NCBI GenBank assembly: GCA_013180625.2
Contig: SNVD02008814.1
Coordinates: 124,001 to 188,000, forward strand
DNA: 64,000 bases
Reading direction: 5' to 3'
Source of the DNA: Boswellia sacra
Taxonomy: Eukaryota; Streptophyta; Magnoliopsida; Sapindales; Burseraceae
Notes under the pieces: generated by a model
The model's input: the letters and a program-made list of their open reading frames with translations, nothing else
Told to the model about the DNA's origin: nothing
The model's database searches: none
Made by a program: the position numbers and the translations under genes
Shown: one piece after another, positions 1 through 12,073 of the stretch
Position numbering within the stretch: position 1 is the stretch's first letter
How the letters are laid out: every line of letters starts with the position of its first letter

Positions 1-1600
1 TTTAAATTGTCTGCTTTGTGTTTGATTAACTTTGATTTCTTTGCAGCAACTTATTTCATTTTAGTTAATTAAATCTGATTATTTTGATGTATTATTGGCT
101 ATGATAATTCTACTTGCAAGTTATTTGCTGCGTTAGTCACATTAGCTCTGATTACTCTACTTGCAGGTTATCGGATTTTAGTCATTTTTTCTGTTATGAC
201 TGTTTTTGTTATATAGTTGATAACTGATATTTCGTTATCATTCTTGCAGTGGTACTTTCAGTTATCTTTTATATATTTGTATTCAGTTGCATTAGACATA
301 TTTTTTATGCTAATCTTTACTTCAAAAATAGGTTGATATTTTCATCACAAGTTGCCAAAAAGGGGAAGATTGTCAGCGTCAAATGTGACACCTTGGCATG
401 TGCTATGCACATTATTGATTTTGGACAAACTTGTGATTAAAACATTGATTTATATTCTTTCTCATTTTACTATTTCTAAAAGCCTTTATTAGGAAGTATT
501 ATAGTCATATTAAATAATTCTCATTAAATTAGGATATTATTCTCGTATCCTAGTTCACTTAAGAGTATATTTTATTATTGTCCTAATTTACTTAGAAGTT
601 TATTTGTATCACATCCTATATTATTGATCATTATCCTTTTCTTACCATTTGAGTTTGATTGAGATTCTATAGGATATTGATGAGAATGGCAACTGAATTT
701 CATACTATATATATAATGTTATTTCATATAATTTATATCTATGTGTGTTACCGAATTTCAATATATTGAAGACAGTTTCAACATCAAAATTGAAATGTGT
801 CTTTGATTATGAGAGTTTTATTCATGCATAAGAGGTTGTGATCGTGCATGAATTTTGTTTTAGTCTGTTTGAGTTAGTATTCACTCGAGAGAACTTGCGG
901 GTCAAGTGTTTATGTAATTCAGTGTCAGACATTGTTGTTATATGTTACTTAACAATGTGTTGTTAAGTTATCAAAAATAGAAAGTAGGTAGTATGACTGG
1001 AGTTTATTATCTTATCAGGATTTTGTTTTACAAAGATTATATTAGTTTATGAGAGTAAGTCAACACTATAAATGTACATAAAGATTATATATATAAGAAT
1101 TTAGTGAATTGCAGCTCTAAGCTATCCATGGACATAGGTTTTGTAATCGAATCACGTAAATCCTCCTATATCATTTTATATTATAGTTTGTTGTTATATT
1201 ACGTATAACTAATCTATACTTTTCAGATCTCACAGATTAAATTTCTATCGTTAAGAGCAAAAGATCATCAACACTACTATTGAAGGAACTTTTAATAACT
1301 CTGAAGATTTTCAAAATAGTGTTAGACATGGTTTTCTTTCTCTTCTTTTTTTTTTTTTAACCGAAGGATGTGCTACAATGGAATAATTATGGTTTAGTTT
1401 TCAATATTAAACTTTTTGCAATCACTTCAATATAGGAACTACATAGATTTGAGTCTATATATACAAAATCCTAGAAAATTAATGTTTATTCTCATGTTTT
1501 CTTTTAGGGGCCGTGTGAAAATTAATTTTATTGTGAAAACTTATGAGATTAACTACATGAAGTTAATCCAATATAATAAATAAAAGGTACATAAATAATC
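1..1600. other. AT-rich intergenic DNA, no gene seen
   Basis: No recognisable coding exon, RNA gene or transposon terminus was found here on either strand. The only open frame, near position 249, is short, AT-rich and unlike any family I know. From about 1600 the sequence becomes homologous to the tandem units further right (around 18.48 and 19.93 kb), so the left edge of that duplicated region lies here. Confidence 0.5.
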
Positions 1601-1721
1601 TGCGAGACATTGAGTTTTTTTTTTTAAGTTGTCAATTTTATAATTTAGTTAAGGTTTATAATATGGTTAAGGGTTAAAATGATTCTGTAGTAGGATATAT
1701 AAGTTGTACAAAATTATAAGA

Positions 1722-1724
1722 GTA
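1722..1724. repeat. CACTA target-site duplication, left (GTA)
   Basis: GTA lies directly before the CACTAC terminus and matches 17402-17404 directly after the GTAGTG terminus. Joining the flanks through a single GTA gives sequence homologous to the neighbouring tandem units at 18550-18580 and 19991-20020, which independently confirms the insertion point. Confidence 0.9.
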
Positions 1725-2130
1725 CACTACAAGAAAATGGACAATTGGAAACTAAAATTTTTGCAACTAGTGAAAATTAGTTGCGAAATAATATATATAG
1801 CATCTAAAATCATTTTAGTCACTAATAATAGGCCAAAATTTTGGCGCCTCGTCTTCCCGCGAGAATGAAACAATTGGCATTAGAAATATTAATTTCGCAA
1901 CTACTTTTTTAGACATTAAAAATTATATATTTTGCAACTATTTTTTTAGTAGCCAAATATACTGAAGAAATTGTTCATAGAATACCATTTAGTATTAGCA
2001 ATTAAAAATATAGTTACAAATAAATTTATTCTATAGTGACTAATTTGTTAGTCACTAATTAAATTTCTATATATAATAGAAGTTTATAAAAATATTCAAT
2101 ATCCTTTTTACAACTAAATATTGGTTACTA
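1725..2130. repeat. CACTA left subterminal repeat region
   Basis: The first 400 bases carry many variants of a short motif in both orientations, of the type TTGCAACTA, TTAGTTGCGAAAT and TTAGTCACTAA. Such arrays are the usual binding sites for the second CACTA protein (TNPA/TNPD in En/Spm). An equivalent array fills the other end. Which motif is bound is inference. Confidence 0.75.
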
Positions 2131-5100
2131 AAAATAGTGTAAATAAATAGCCTTCACGGTTTTCAAGCCTTTAACATCACAAAACCTCTTTCATCACTAC
2201 GCTATTTGCTCTGTCTATGCTTTCAATTAGCCCTTGTTCTTAACCTTTACTTGCCCTAAGTAATTTTCTCAACTTTATTCTTTAATTTACTGGATACATT
2301 TGTGTTATAACAATTAACTCTTTCTAACAGTTCTTGTTTTCTCTTATTTTATTACTTGATAATTGGTTCTATCATTTTTATTTATTTAATTTGGGGATTG
2401 TTTTAGGATAAGACTCCTGGTGTTGTTTGATGTAGATTCTTCACGGCAACTCGTTAGTGCCCCACTTGACCAAGAAGCCAATCTATACATGAACACAAGA
2501 TTTGATTTTTATGGTATGTATTTACAAAGTTCCTATTTGAAATTTGGTATTTACTTGTCTGTATTTTGGTTTTTATAATCATAATTTGAAAGTGGAACTG
2601 CCAATACCATCCTTCCATCTCAATGTTTAGTAAAACCCACAAGAACGGCTTTATGTTTGCAGGGCAACCAGTACCCATTTCTTATGAAGAAACCCATTAT
2701 TCAAAGCATTTTTGCTTAGTTATATGTGCATATCGTTTCACCTTTTAGAAGAGTATGTGGCTGTGACTTTTGGATATTTAAAAGTAAAATAAGAATTATT
2801 GTAATCGTAGGAGGGCATTTATGGAAGGGGGATAATGGGGAGTCAAAGGAATTTGTAGTGCTGGCAGGAAGTGGCGCAAGAGTTGCACATGAGTGGTGTT
2901 TTGAGGTCAAATTGGTAGATCTGAAATTGTATTTTATATATGGGTTTTTAATGTACAAATATTGAGGTTTTTAATATGGATTAGATCATTTTCATTTGCA
3001 CATGAGTGGTGTTTTGTGGTCAAATTGGTAGATCTGAATTTGTATTTTATATATGGGTTTTTAATACGCAAATATTGAGGTTTTAATGTGGATTAGATCA
3101 TTTTCACGTTCTTTAAGTTTAAGAAAAAAATGATTAATGGTTTGTGGTGATGAGAAAGTTGAAATGGCCATGTATAAAAAAAATGAAATAGCAAGAGTTG
3201 GAAAAGAAAGAGAAGAGATGAGTGAGAGGGAGACACCATGTTTTGTAACCTTTTTATTTAAAATATTATAACATTTTTATTTCAAATGTAAACAGCAAGG
3301 GTTCTGGTTGAACAAGAGTTAATTCATTCTTTAATTTTTCATGTGTTGATAAGAGGTGCATCACAAACTGATTAATCTGGTGGTAAAAAATGAAAATTAA
3401 AAGGAACTACTCTGTTTTTAAGTTAGCTTTGCATTCTAACTATTTGAAGTGCTTTCATTTTCTTTTAAATTGATGTGTCTAATTTTGCATATTAACTGTG
3501 TTGGGAGCATATAATTTGCTTTACTGTTTTATTATATAAATTTTGTTCTTTGTACGCTGTAGATCTCTTGATTGTTTGTCTTGTTTTATTTTTTTATTTA
3601 TTGACTTTTATCATTCATGTAGCCTTTCAGATCATTTATTTATAATTTACTGTTTCATTTGCATAAAATCCAACTTTCAAAATTTGAGAACTTGAATTTT
3701 CAAAGACCAATTTATTTAATAACAAGAGTATAGCTTGAACAATAGCAAATTATAAGGTAGTTATAAACTTTAAGGTTAGCTGCAGCTTTTGTCTATTGCT
3801 TTCCTTAACTTTTTATAATTTAAGAGAGAGACAGAGAGAGAACTTGTATTATATGCTTCATGTAGGAAATAATGAGAGACAACTTATAGTACATGCTCTT
3901 AGGAATATCATGTGTACTTTGAGAACAATCCTATTGGAATCTCACGAGTAAAGTTGGTGGTGGAGAAAAGAAAATCCTTTAGGAACTTTGTTGAAGTTTG
4001 TTAACATTCATTTTTCAGTAGAAAATGTGCTTTTGGTTAAGAGCCAATAAAATGATAAGAAATCCTCTTTGTGATCCTAATGTTTTCTAAACAAGTAAAA
4101 TTGATTTGGTTGTTTCATATTTTCCTTTTATAGATAATTTGTTAAAAATATGAGGACAAATGATTTTTTTTTCTAAAAACGATCTATTACTATGATTCCA
4201 TCAAAAAGTTACTACAATGATAATCTATCTCAGTGATAACCTATCTCTTTTCTTTTATTATTGAATAGATTAAAGAATTAACATTGGGCCATTTATTGAT
4301 GTGGACATTTCAAGGAAATTTGAGATACTTGCTCAAACCATTGCTTGCTCAGAGTTTCAGCCTAGTTGAAATAGATGTTTGTTGCATCCTATTTTGATCT
4401 CCTTTTTCCTTATCCTTGGGAAAACTTATAGGATGGCCTATCAATTGGTTTCTCTTTTAATAAGAATACATAATGGAACACAACTCTTTATCGAGCTAAG
4501 CTTTTGACAAACTCAAGAAGAGGAATATCAGTTTGTTTATTTAGCATCATAACATGATGCTAGAATGTTTGACCCTTTAGGAAAACCTTCTAGCCATATT
4601 GTTCTAACTAGTCCATAGGTACCAAAATTAGAAGTAATTAATAAAATAAAAGTTTAATTTTACAAGGTTTATATGTAGCCAGGCCTCGAAAATGTAGCTA
4701 AGTAACAAATTTTTAATTAATGTTTAATTTATCGAACTCTTTAATAATATATTTAACCTTTTTTGTCAAATTATTATATTTATCCATTCAAATATGTTAT
4801 TTATTGGAGGAAGTTTAAGATTTTTTCCTTTAATATTTAATCTTTGTAGAGAATCTTATAAATGTTTTATTTTGTTTAACTATTCATTTTTGTTAATTTT
4901 TTGTTTGTGCAGCTATTAATAACCTTTGGGGAATCTAACTGGCACATTTGGTCTCTTCCAAGCACTTCGTGAACACATAAATACCTTGTATAACTTGTTG
5001 GCTTAGTTTTGGTAAGATTATTTAATTTTGAATGTTATTTATTATGTTTATTTACGGTTGTTTTATATTTCTCTGAGTCTTTTATTGATTATTTTATTCT

Positions 5101-5483
5101 AGCATAAGTGATAAAGTTTTATTCAATCATCTTTGAGTACTTTAACAGAATTCTTCGAACTAGAAATAAGAATGTTCAAAAATAAATTGATTGACTGTTT
5201 TCTTTCATTTTTCTTCCCTTTCAATTCTGTTATGGTTATCTATCATATATCTTATGCGAATAGTCCAAAAGTGTACTACTGAATATTTAATGAATCAATT
5301 AAATGATTTATAAAACTAACTAAACAAAGCTAATTTTTGCGAGCCTCTATTTTTTAGGAGTAATGACAATTTTACATGTATCTTATAAAAACATTAAAAT
5401 AATTTCAGCAATGGTCTTTATTTGTTTTGTCTTGTTAGTGTTACTTATGACTTTATTTAAACAAGACGTTAAGGATAGATAGG
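2131..5483 (+). other. CACTA 5' non-coding region with a 113-bp tandem duplication
   Basis: No conserved coding segment was found between the subterminal repeats and TNP2; the open frames around 2454-2965 on both strands look accidental. A pyrimidine-rich stretch at 2160-2290 could be a transcribed leader. A block of about 113 bp beginning TTGCACATGAGTGGTG at 2883 is repeated in tandem from 2996 with a few substitutions. The rest is AT-rich and featureless. Confidence 0.5.
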
Positions 5484-6126
5484 AGTTGGATTTGGTTGTT
5501 AGATGGATTGTGTAAGGAATATGTTGATGGCATTGATTCCTTCATTGATGTTGCCAAAAAGCACTTAGATCATTTTAGGAAGACTCTTTGTCCATGTAGA
5601 GATTGTTTAAATAAAAGGTCGCACAATCTAGTCACCATTCAAGGACATTTATATCGTTATGGGTTCTCACGTAGCTATAATACTTGGATATTTCATGGAG
5701 AAAATTTAGATCATGATAGTGATGTTTTGAATTATGACACGGCAATTGGTGAAATAGAAAATGAAGATGAAGATAATGATGGATGCATGGAAATGTTAAA
5801 TGATGCATGTGGACCAGGACATAGAGCTGAGTTATCTGGTTTGAGAGATACCATGAATGCAGATGTTAATAATGATAGTAATGTAGACCCTACAAATTTT
5901 GAAAAGTTTGATAAATTATTTGATGATGCTCAGCAAGAACTATATCCAGGGTGTACAAAATTTTCACTTTTGGATTTCGTAGTAAAGTTGATGCATATAA
6001 AGGTGATCAATCATATGACTAACAAAGCATGTGATATGATACTTAAACTATTGAAAGATGCTTTTCCTGAAGGGTCAAACATTCCAGCATCACATTATGA
6101 TGCTAAAAAGATGTTGCATATAAGGT
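5484..6126 (+). pseudogene. CACTA TNP2-like transposase, N-terminal block (broken)
   Basis: The frame reads a transposase-associated domain: SWIWLLDGLCKEYVDGIDSF at the start, then CPCRDCLN with the paired cysteines, then HLYRYGFSRSYNTWIFHGE. Next come an acidic stretch (IENEDEDNDG) and the usual entry into the Transposase_21 domain (LYPGCTKFSLLDFVVKLMHI, then LLKDAFPEGSNIPASHYDAK). This matches plant TNP2 over roughly its first 210 residues. No ATG precedes the domain; where the family usually has M-D-R-S-W the sequence reads AAG GAT AGA plus extra bases, so the start is lost. The block stops at 6126, where a hAT element is inserted, and the next part of the protein is absent on the far side as well. 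Confidence 0.9.
6119..6126. repeat. hAT 8-bp target-site duplication, left (TATAAGGT)
   Basis: TATAAGGT directly precedes the terminal TAGGGGTGGGCATA and recurs perfectly at 12066-12073. Eight base pairs is the hAT-superfamily duplication length. Confidence 0.95.
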
Positions 6127-6146
6127 TAGGGGTGGGCATAATTCCC

Positions 6147-6310
6147 CGATCCGACCCGACCCGACCCGATCGGGTTTACCCGACCCGATTCGGGTATGAT
6201 CGGGTAATGAATAAAAATAACCGAAATCGGGTATAATCCTAAGAACCCGATATTATCCGACCCGATTTCGGGTAAATTTATGTAAACCCGATTTATACCC
6301 GACCCGAATT
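6147..6310. repeat. hAT left subterminal CCCGA repeats
   Basis: CCCGACCCGA, CGGGTTTACCCGACCCGA and CGGGTAT motifs occur repeatedly in both orientations. They are strikingly GC-rich against the AT-rich surroundings. By analogy with Ac, they are the likely transposase BED-finger binding sites. Confidence 0.85.
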
Positions 6311-6762
6311 TTTTTCAATTAAAAAAATTTAATTTTTTACGTAGCATAATTTAATTGGATGTACCAAAAATATTATTATAGACCTCACCGCATCTAATTT
6401 CTGTATATATATATCTTTATAGATTTGTACCCTCACTTTTCAAACCCTAGCAACCTTATCACTCTCACGAAACTTCCATTTTCTTTCACTTGACTTCGTC
6501 CCCTCTTCTAGATCTACCCTCTTTGTTTGTTTCTGAGTTAGAGATCTACCCTTTTCGTTTGTTTCTGAGTTAGAGATGGGTTTGTCTCTTTGACCAGGTG
6601 AGGTTTCATGTCTATGTGAAGCCTAAAATTGATCACGATCTACTTTGTTTTGCTGTTTTGCTAGTTTAGCTATTTATGTTGTAATTCATGAGTTACATTG
6701 CCTGCTATCTTTTATTCTTGTTTAAGTGGCTGAGACAGTTTTTTTGTTGAAACAGCAACTGA

Positions 6763-6846
6763 TATTGCAGGATAAGTTCTAAGCATAGGATCAGAAGTTA
6801 AAGATTTCAAAGTTGGTGACAAAGTTGTCGCTGCACTTAGACTAGG
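6763..6846 (+). pseudogene. captured fragment of a quinone-oxidoreductase-like (MDR family) gene
   Basis: In one frame the sequence reads TDIAG, a stop, then VLSIGSEVKDFKVGDKVVAA. This matches the GroES-like domain of medium-chain zinc-type dehydrogenases of the quinone oxidoreductase group, where the family reads D-x-A-G-E-V-x-x-V-G-S-x-V-K-x-F-K-x-G-D-K-V-V. The single in-frame TAA stands where the family has a GAA glutamate codon, one base away. No other part of the enzyme is visible nearby, so this is a stray exon carried inside the hAT, not a gene. It lies between the subterminal repeats and the transposase, on the same strand. The family assignment is fairly sure; the exact parent gene is not. 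Confidence 0.75.
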
Positions 6847-8920
6847 TGACTATTGATATTCTTTTAGTTTTGTTCTCATCTTCAATTTATGTTTGAAATT
6901 AAGTTATTAGAGTTGATCTGCTCCATTCGTTACGTAAGATTGAAATTAAGATTATGAAGACGTAGATGATTAAGGATAATAGATAATTAGATGTCATCTC
7001 TTTAATTGAAAGAATTACCCTTTAAATTGCATCATTTTCCTTCGGTTTCTCATGTGACAAACACCATATGAACTATTAATTGAATCCAACTCAAGAACAA
7101 ATTCCAAAACTTATGCCCATCGGATGTGATAAAAGAAGATGAAAACAACATTCTTTTTTAAGCATTGATAAGCTTTATCATTTACTTAGATATTTGATTT
7201 CGGTAGAATTTTTTGATTTCGGTAGAATTTTTCCTATAACATTTAGAGCTCTAAATAATCTCTTGCAACTTTCAAAACCTGGGCTTAGTTCTTTTTCACT
7301 TTTTGACTAACATTTACCAGAACAGCGGAGAATGACTGGCCAAACCACCAAGATTTACATACCAAGCAACTACTGAACTAGCCAAATAAATGAAATTAGA
7401 GCAATGAATCAAGAACAAAAAAATGAAAAGTGCTCTGCCATTCTTCTTTTAGGGTCGAAAGCAAACCATTGAAGATGCTATCAAATTGCAAGCTTCAATC
7501 GCAGCACCAATAAACCTCAAAAAAGTACTCACCAATTTAAAGACCCCAAAAAAAATCAACACCTTACATTCTTCTAAATAGTCATTCGCACAAATTAACA
7601 CCCATACCTGGAATTCTCCTTTTTTGCAAGTACACAACCAAAATGAAATAAATAATTAGTTTTGGGTCTTAATCCCTATAGCATGATACAACGACAGATC
7701 TTCCACCTTGAGAAACCTAGATGATAAGGATAAATTAATAAGATTATTTTATGAGAGAAGACGAGGTGGAGATGAAAGAATATTTGAAGTCGGCAGCAGT
7801 ATTCTATAGATGAAGAAATTATCTAATGGTTGATTATCTAGAGCTGCTGGCAAATTAAACGGCGGCAATGAAGGATTAAGAAATAAGATTAATGAGAAGA
7901 AACTAATCATAAACTGGAGGACAGCCAAAGGTGAATGCTTGAAGACGAAAGAATGGTGGTGGTGGGCGGACAAAAAAGGATACCCATTATTCTCTTTGTA
8001 CCCCCTTTTAAAAAATCAAGCTTATCACTTTTAATAATAAATTAGAAGCCACTATTAAATTATTTTAATACCTCCATTATTCTTTTTATATCTCCTTAAA
8101 AAAATTAATTAGTCTTATCCTTACTTGACACATAAATCATGTTAAAAAAGTAATAATTTTATATTTTGCTTTTTAGTAAATAATGTGTATTGATATTTTG
8201 TTTGTCTCCTATTTTATAAAAGTTAAACACACGTTGTGCCAACCACTACTACCTTGTCTCCCACTTATATTTGAAACTAGTCATGGCTAACATCCATGCT
8301 TATCCATTCCCAAAGTCAAGACAAATAAAAGAATAAAAATTCATTTATCTTCTTGTGCAATAAACAAATAGGTTGAGTTTTAATCCAACTTCAAATAAAT
8401 AAATTAAGCCCAAAAAAATTTCATAAGAATAATATTGGCCTAAAATAAAGCAATTTAATCCAACTTCATACAAATAAACTATATCATGATGAGAAGCTGC
8501 CGAACTCTCATGACTGAGCACTATCTCTGCGACCATTCGTCCTCCATGTCTTGAATTTCTTCACTTTCCCCCTTGAGCTTTTTTTAATATTAATTCTTCC
8601 TAAAGTTTCAAGATCCACTAAAAATTATACGAATAGGTTCAAACACACATCTGCACACGCACACATGCCGGCGCACATACACATATATATTACATATATA
8701 TGTAAGAAATAATTTTCTAATCTAAGATAACAATATTGTCTATCTTAAATATATGACTAACTTATTTCTTAATGCATTTAAAATGCTTGTTGGGTGCATA
8801 GATTTCTTGCTAGTTCAATTTTATCTTAATGCATTTAATACGCCTGGTGATTGCAAAGAAATATTTACACTTCTTATTCATGAATAAACTAATTTTATTT
8901 TAATACATTTTTTTTCAGTT
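6847..8920. other. hAT internal sequence of unknown origin
   Basis: I recognise no coding segment here. Two short minus-strand open frames occur (about 7449-7637 and 7749-7973). The second begins with a histidine run and a hydrophobic stretch resembling a signal peptide, but matches no family I know; both could be remnants of a captured gene or chance. An alternating CA/TA microsatellite runs from about 8643 to 8703. A small internal repeat (AATTTTTTGATTTCGGTAG) occurs near 7200-7225. Confidence 0.4.
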
Positions 8921-11076
8921 ATGGCTTCTCAAACTAGTTCTCCGAATAATGGTCAAGCAGATGAATTTACTAGTCAAGCAACATCTTTCAAATCTAAGAG
9001 AAAGAAGCCTCAAGTTTCGATAGCATGGGATCATTTCAAAAAAATTAGTGGGAATAGATGTGTGTGCAACTATTGTGGGAAAAGCTTTGCTTCAGACAGT
9101 AAAAAGCATGGCACAACTAACTTGTGGAAGCATTTGAATGTGTGTCCCAAATATGTTTTGAGTGAACAACATGCAGAGAAGGATGAGAAACAAAAAGTTA
9201 TTTTTTTTGGCCGCAAAAACTTGGAGAGAGGGACGTCAAGCAATCTTATGTCTATTGGATTTGATAAAGAAGCAATTAGGAGAGCACTCGTAGAGATGGT
9301 AATTATAGATGAGCTGCCATTTCGATTTATTGAGAATAAAGGATTTTGTCGTCTTATGCGGGTAGCTTGTCCAAAATTTGAAGTTCCCTCACGAAGAACA
9401 ATTGCAAGAGACATTTTGAAGCTTTATGTAAGTGAGAAAGAAGCTTTGAAGAATTATTTCAAGAATACAAGGTTAGAATTTCTCTCACTACTGACATTTG
9501 GACATCCATTCAAAATATGAGTTATATGGTGATCACTGCACATTTTGTTGATCATGCTTGGAAGTTGCAGAAAAGAATTTTGTGTTTTTCTCAAGTTGTT
9601 AATCATAGAGGGGATATAATTGGAAGAATTATTGAGGGTTGTTTGAATGCTTGGGGTTTGGAGAATATCTTCACTATTACAGTTGATAATGCAAGTGCAA
9701 ATGAAACAGCTATCAACTATTTGAAGAAGAAATTAATGAAGAATTGGAAAAGTGGAGGGATGATTCTGGAAGGGAAGTACTTACATGTGCGTTGTTCTGC
9801 ACATATTGTTAACTTGATTGTAGGTGAAGGTTTAAAAGAGCTTAATCGATCCATAACTAGCATTCGAAATGCTGTGAGATATGTTAGATCTTCTCCTGCA
9901 AGGCTACAAAGGTTTAGAGATTGTGTAGAGCATGAAAGAATTCAATATAAAGGGAATTTGGTGTTAGATGTTCCTACAAGATGGAATGCGACTTTCTTGA
10001 TGTTAGATAGTGCTCTACGGTTTCAAAAAGCACTTGAGCGGTTGGAGGAGGACGATGGGCATTATCTTAATTTTTTTTCTGAGGAAAGGAATGTGGGGCC
10101 TCCTCAAACAGATGATTGGGATAAAGCTTCTATTTTTGTGCAATTTTTGAAGCAATTCTATGAGGTAACTCTCAAGTTCAGTTCTTTTTTAACTCCTACA
10201 GCCCATATTTTATTTCATGAGTTGTGGCAACTTCAGGATTATTTGAGTGATTTAGAACAACAAACAAATAACATTTTATGTGATATGGCAAAGAATATGA
10301 AGAAGAAGTTTGATAAATATTGGGGTTCATTAGATGGCATAAATCACATGTTGCTCATTGCTGTTGTTCTTGATCCTAGGGCTAAGTTAAAGTATGTGAC
10401 TTATGCTTATAAAGTAATGTGGGGTCTTAGTAAATCTGAAGAGAAAGCATCACAGATTAAAGCATTATTGTATAAATTGTATGATTTGTATGCTTCTTTT
10501 GAGAATGAGGGGACTTCTTCAAATGAAATGGTGAGTGAAGGTTCCCCACCATCTATGTCAGTCGATGTTGATCAATATCAAACTTCTCAATTCCCCGCAC
10601 CCAAACAACATCCACTTGAAAGATTTCTTCAAGATGAGAAATTGGAAGGGTCATCACATGAAGTGGAGAAGTATTTGTCTAATCCAATAGTGCAAGGAAA
10701 ACAAGATAATTTTGAAATACTAGATTGGTGGAAGGTAAATGTGGCAAACTACCCTGTTTTAGCAAGAATGGCAAGGGATGTATTTGCTATTCCTATCTCA
10801 ACCATGGCCTCCGAGTCCGCATTTAGTACGGGTGGACGTATTCTAGATCAATTTAGGAGCTCGCTAACTCCTAAAATGGTTGAGGCATTAATCTGCTCAC
10901 AAAATTGGATTACTTACACATTGTGTGATGAAATCTTCCCAATTTTAGAGCTGGACGAAAGCAAAGATGGTGATCATGTGGTGTTTGATGAATCTGAATC
11001 TGCTGTGTCAGGTAAAATACCATTCATTAACCATTTTACTTTTATGTTATATCATATAGTGATTTCATTAGATTAA
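8921..11076 (+). pseudogene. hAT transposase, BED zinc finger + hAT C-terminal dimerisation domain, one frameshift
   Basis: Two plus-strand frames make one transposase. The first (199 codons, ATG at 8921) has a BED finger, C49-x2-C52 with H71-x3-C75, then a helical linker (IRRALVEMVIIDELPFRFIE). Near 9471 the reading must slip: the family sequence continues as RISLTTDIWTSIQNMSYM in the frame that becomes the second ORF (from 9517). A single missing G in AAGGTTAGA explains it. The second frame has TVDNASANE, HVRCSAHIVNLIVGEGL, VPTRWNAT and the C-terminal dimerisation signature ISTMASESAFSTGGR. A GT donor at about 11012 (GTCAGGTAAAA) may begin a small last intron, so the tail after VSG is uncertain. 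Apart from that one base it looks complete at about 700 residues. It would cut and paste its own element; with the frameshift it probably cannot. Confidence 0.9.
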
Positions 11077-11904
11077 TTTATAACTTTTGTTTTTGCATTT
11101 GTAAATGATAAAGACGTGTTTGGATCTATATTATCAACATTGGATCGGTTGGACATTGAAGCATAAATAATGAGTTGAAAGAGTAGGTAACCCCATAATC
11201 TGACCTCACTGAAATTTCAATTAAAAAAAAAAAAAACTTCAAGCTAGTTTTGTTGTAAACTATAATAGGTGCAGTCATGCTTTTTTGTTTAGTTAAAGTA
11301 TGTTGCTTTTGAACTTTGATTTGTTTTATTTATTTATTTATTTAGTGAAGGTTGGTTTCTTTATTGGTTAGGGACTGCTATTTTTGTGGAGCTGGAACTT
11401 GGAGTTGGAGTTTCGAATGTGAGAGTTTGTGTAATTTGGAGTTTGCGGACAGTTTAAATTCTAATATTTTGTTTTGCTCGACTGATGTGGAGTTTGCTTT
11501 ATCTCTTAGAGTTTATCTTTATAGTTGCTTTTATTTGTTTTGAGGAATTTTATTTATTTACTCATGATTGGTTGGTCTATATTTTTCTTTGATTTAACTT
11601 CTTTCAAATTGGGCATTTCTATAATTACATTGATTGTTGACTTTTTTTTTCATTTTTGAATCATGGCTTGATTGGGCATATTTTGATTATATAATTTGTG
11701 TTTGATTGGACATATTTTGATTATATAATTTCTGTTTGATTGGGCTGCAATTCTATTATATTTCCTTTATTAAAGACTAAATGGGCTTCAGCCTAAAAAA
11801 ATAACCCAAAAAATATGAGTTTAACAACTATGAACTAAGGATTTTAATTAAATATGGCCAAAGCCCAACCCAAAATAACATCACAATAGTAGTTCAGCCC
11901 AACC
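11077..11904. other. hAT 3' internal region
   Basis: AT-rich sequence downstream of the transposase. An open frame at 11352-11543 is short and cysteine/leucine-rich with no family match. TGATTGG(A/G)CATATTTTGATTATATAATTT-type sequence is repeated in tandem around 11673-11735. Probably the 3' untranslated region and filler. Confidence 0.45.
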
Positions 11905-12057
11905 TGATATACCCGATATACCCGACCCGACCCGACATCATCGGTTTTTTTCGGGTAGTTCAAAAAAATTACCCGAACTCGGTTCTAATTTTTCATACCC
12001 GATGATTATTCGGGTATGATCGGTTATCTTCAAACCCGACCCGACCCGACATATGCC
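11905..12057. repeat. hAT right subterminal CCCGA repeats
   Basis: Mirror counterpart of the left array, with ACCCGACCCGACCCGACA, CGGGTAG and TACCCGATG motifs up to the TATGCCCACCCCTA terminus. Confidence 0.85.
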
Positions 12058-12065
12058 CACCCCTA

Positions 12066-12073
12066 TATAAGGT
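12066..12073. repeat. hAT 8-bp target-site duplication, right (TATAAGGT)
   Basis: Identical to 6119-6126. CACTA TNP2 homology resumes immediately after it, in a different frame and about 170-200 residues further along the protein. Confidence 0.95.

Larger units (their letters stand above)
6127..12065 (+). mobile_element. hAT transposon (BED zinc-finger / RICESLEEPER type), 5.9 kb
   Basis: The left end TAGGGGTGGGCATA is matched by TATGCCCACCCCTA at the right end (14-bp perfect inverted repeats), with a perfect 8-bp duplication outside. Both ends have arrays of CCCGACCCGA/CGGGT just inside the termini, typical subterminal sites of plant Ac-like hATs. The only transposase is in the right half (8921-11076), on the plus strand, split by one frameshift. 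The 2.6-kb left half is unusually long and holds an apparent transcribed leader (about 6420-6600), a captured oxidoreductase fragment (about 6763-6846) and unexplained sequence. The perfect target duplication suggests an insertion more recent than the decay of the surrounding CACTA gene. Confidence 0.95.

Noticed and set aside
5496..6236. Frame starting at a TTG and running through the hAT end as a single protein
   Set aside because: The start is not an ATG, and the last 36 residues come from the GC-rich hAT terminus; the real TNP2 block ends at the target duplication at 6126.
7749..7973. Secreted-protein gene on the minus strand of the hAT
   Set aside because: Only a hydrophobic start without any continuing domain, splice support or conserved copy; listed as an observation, not as a gene.
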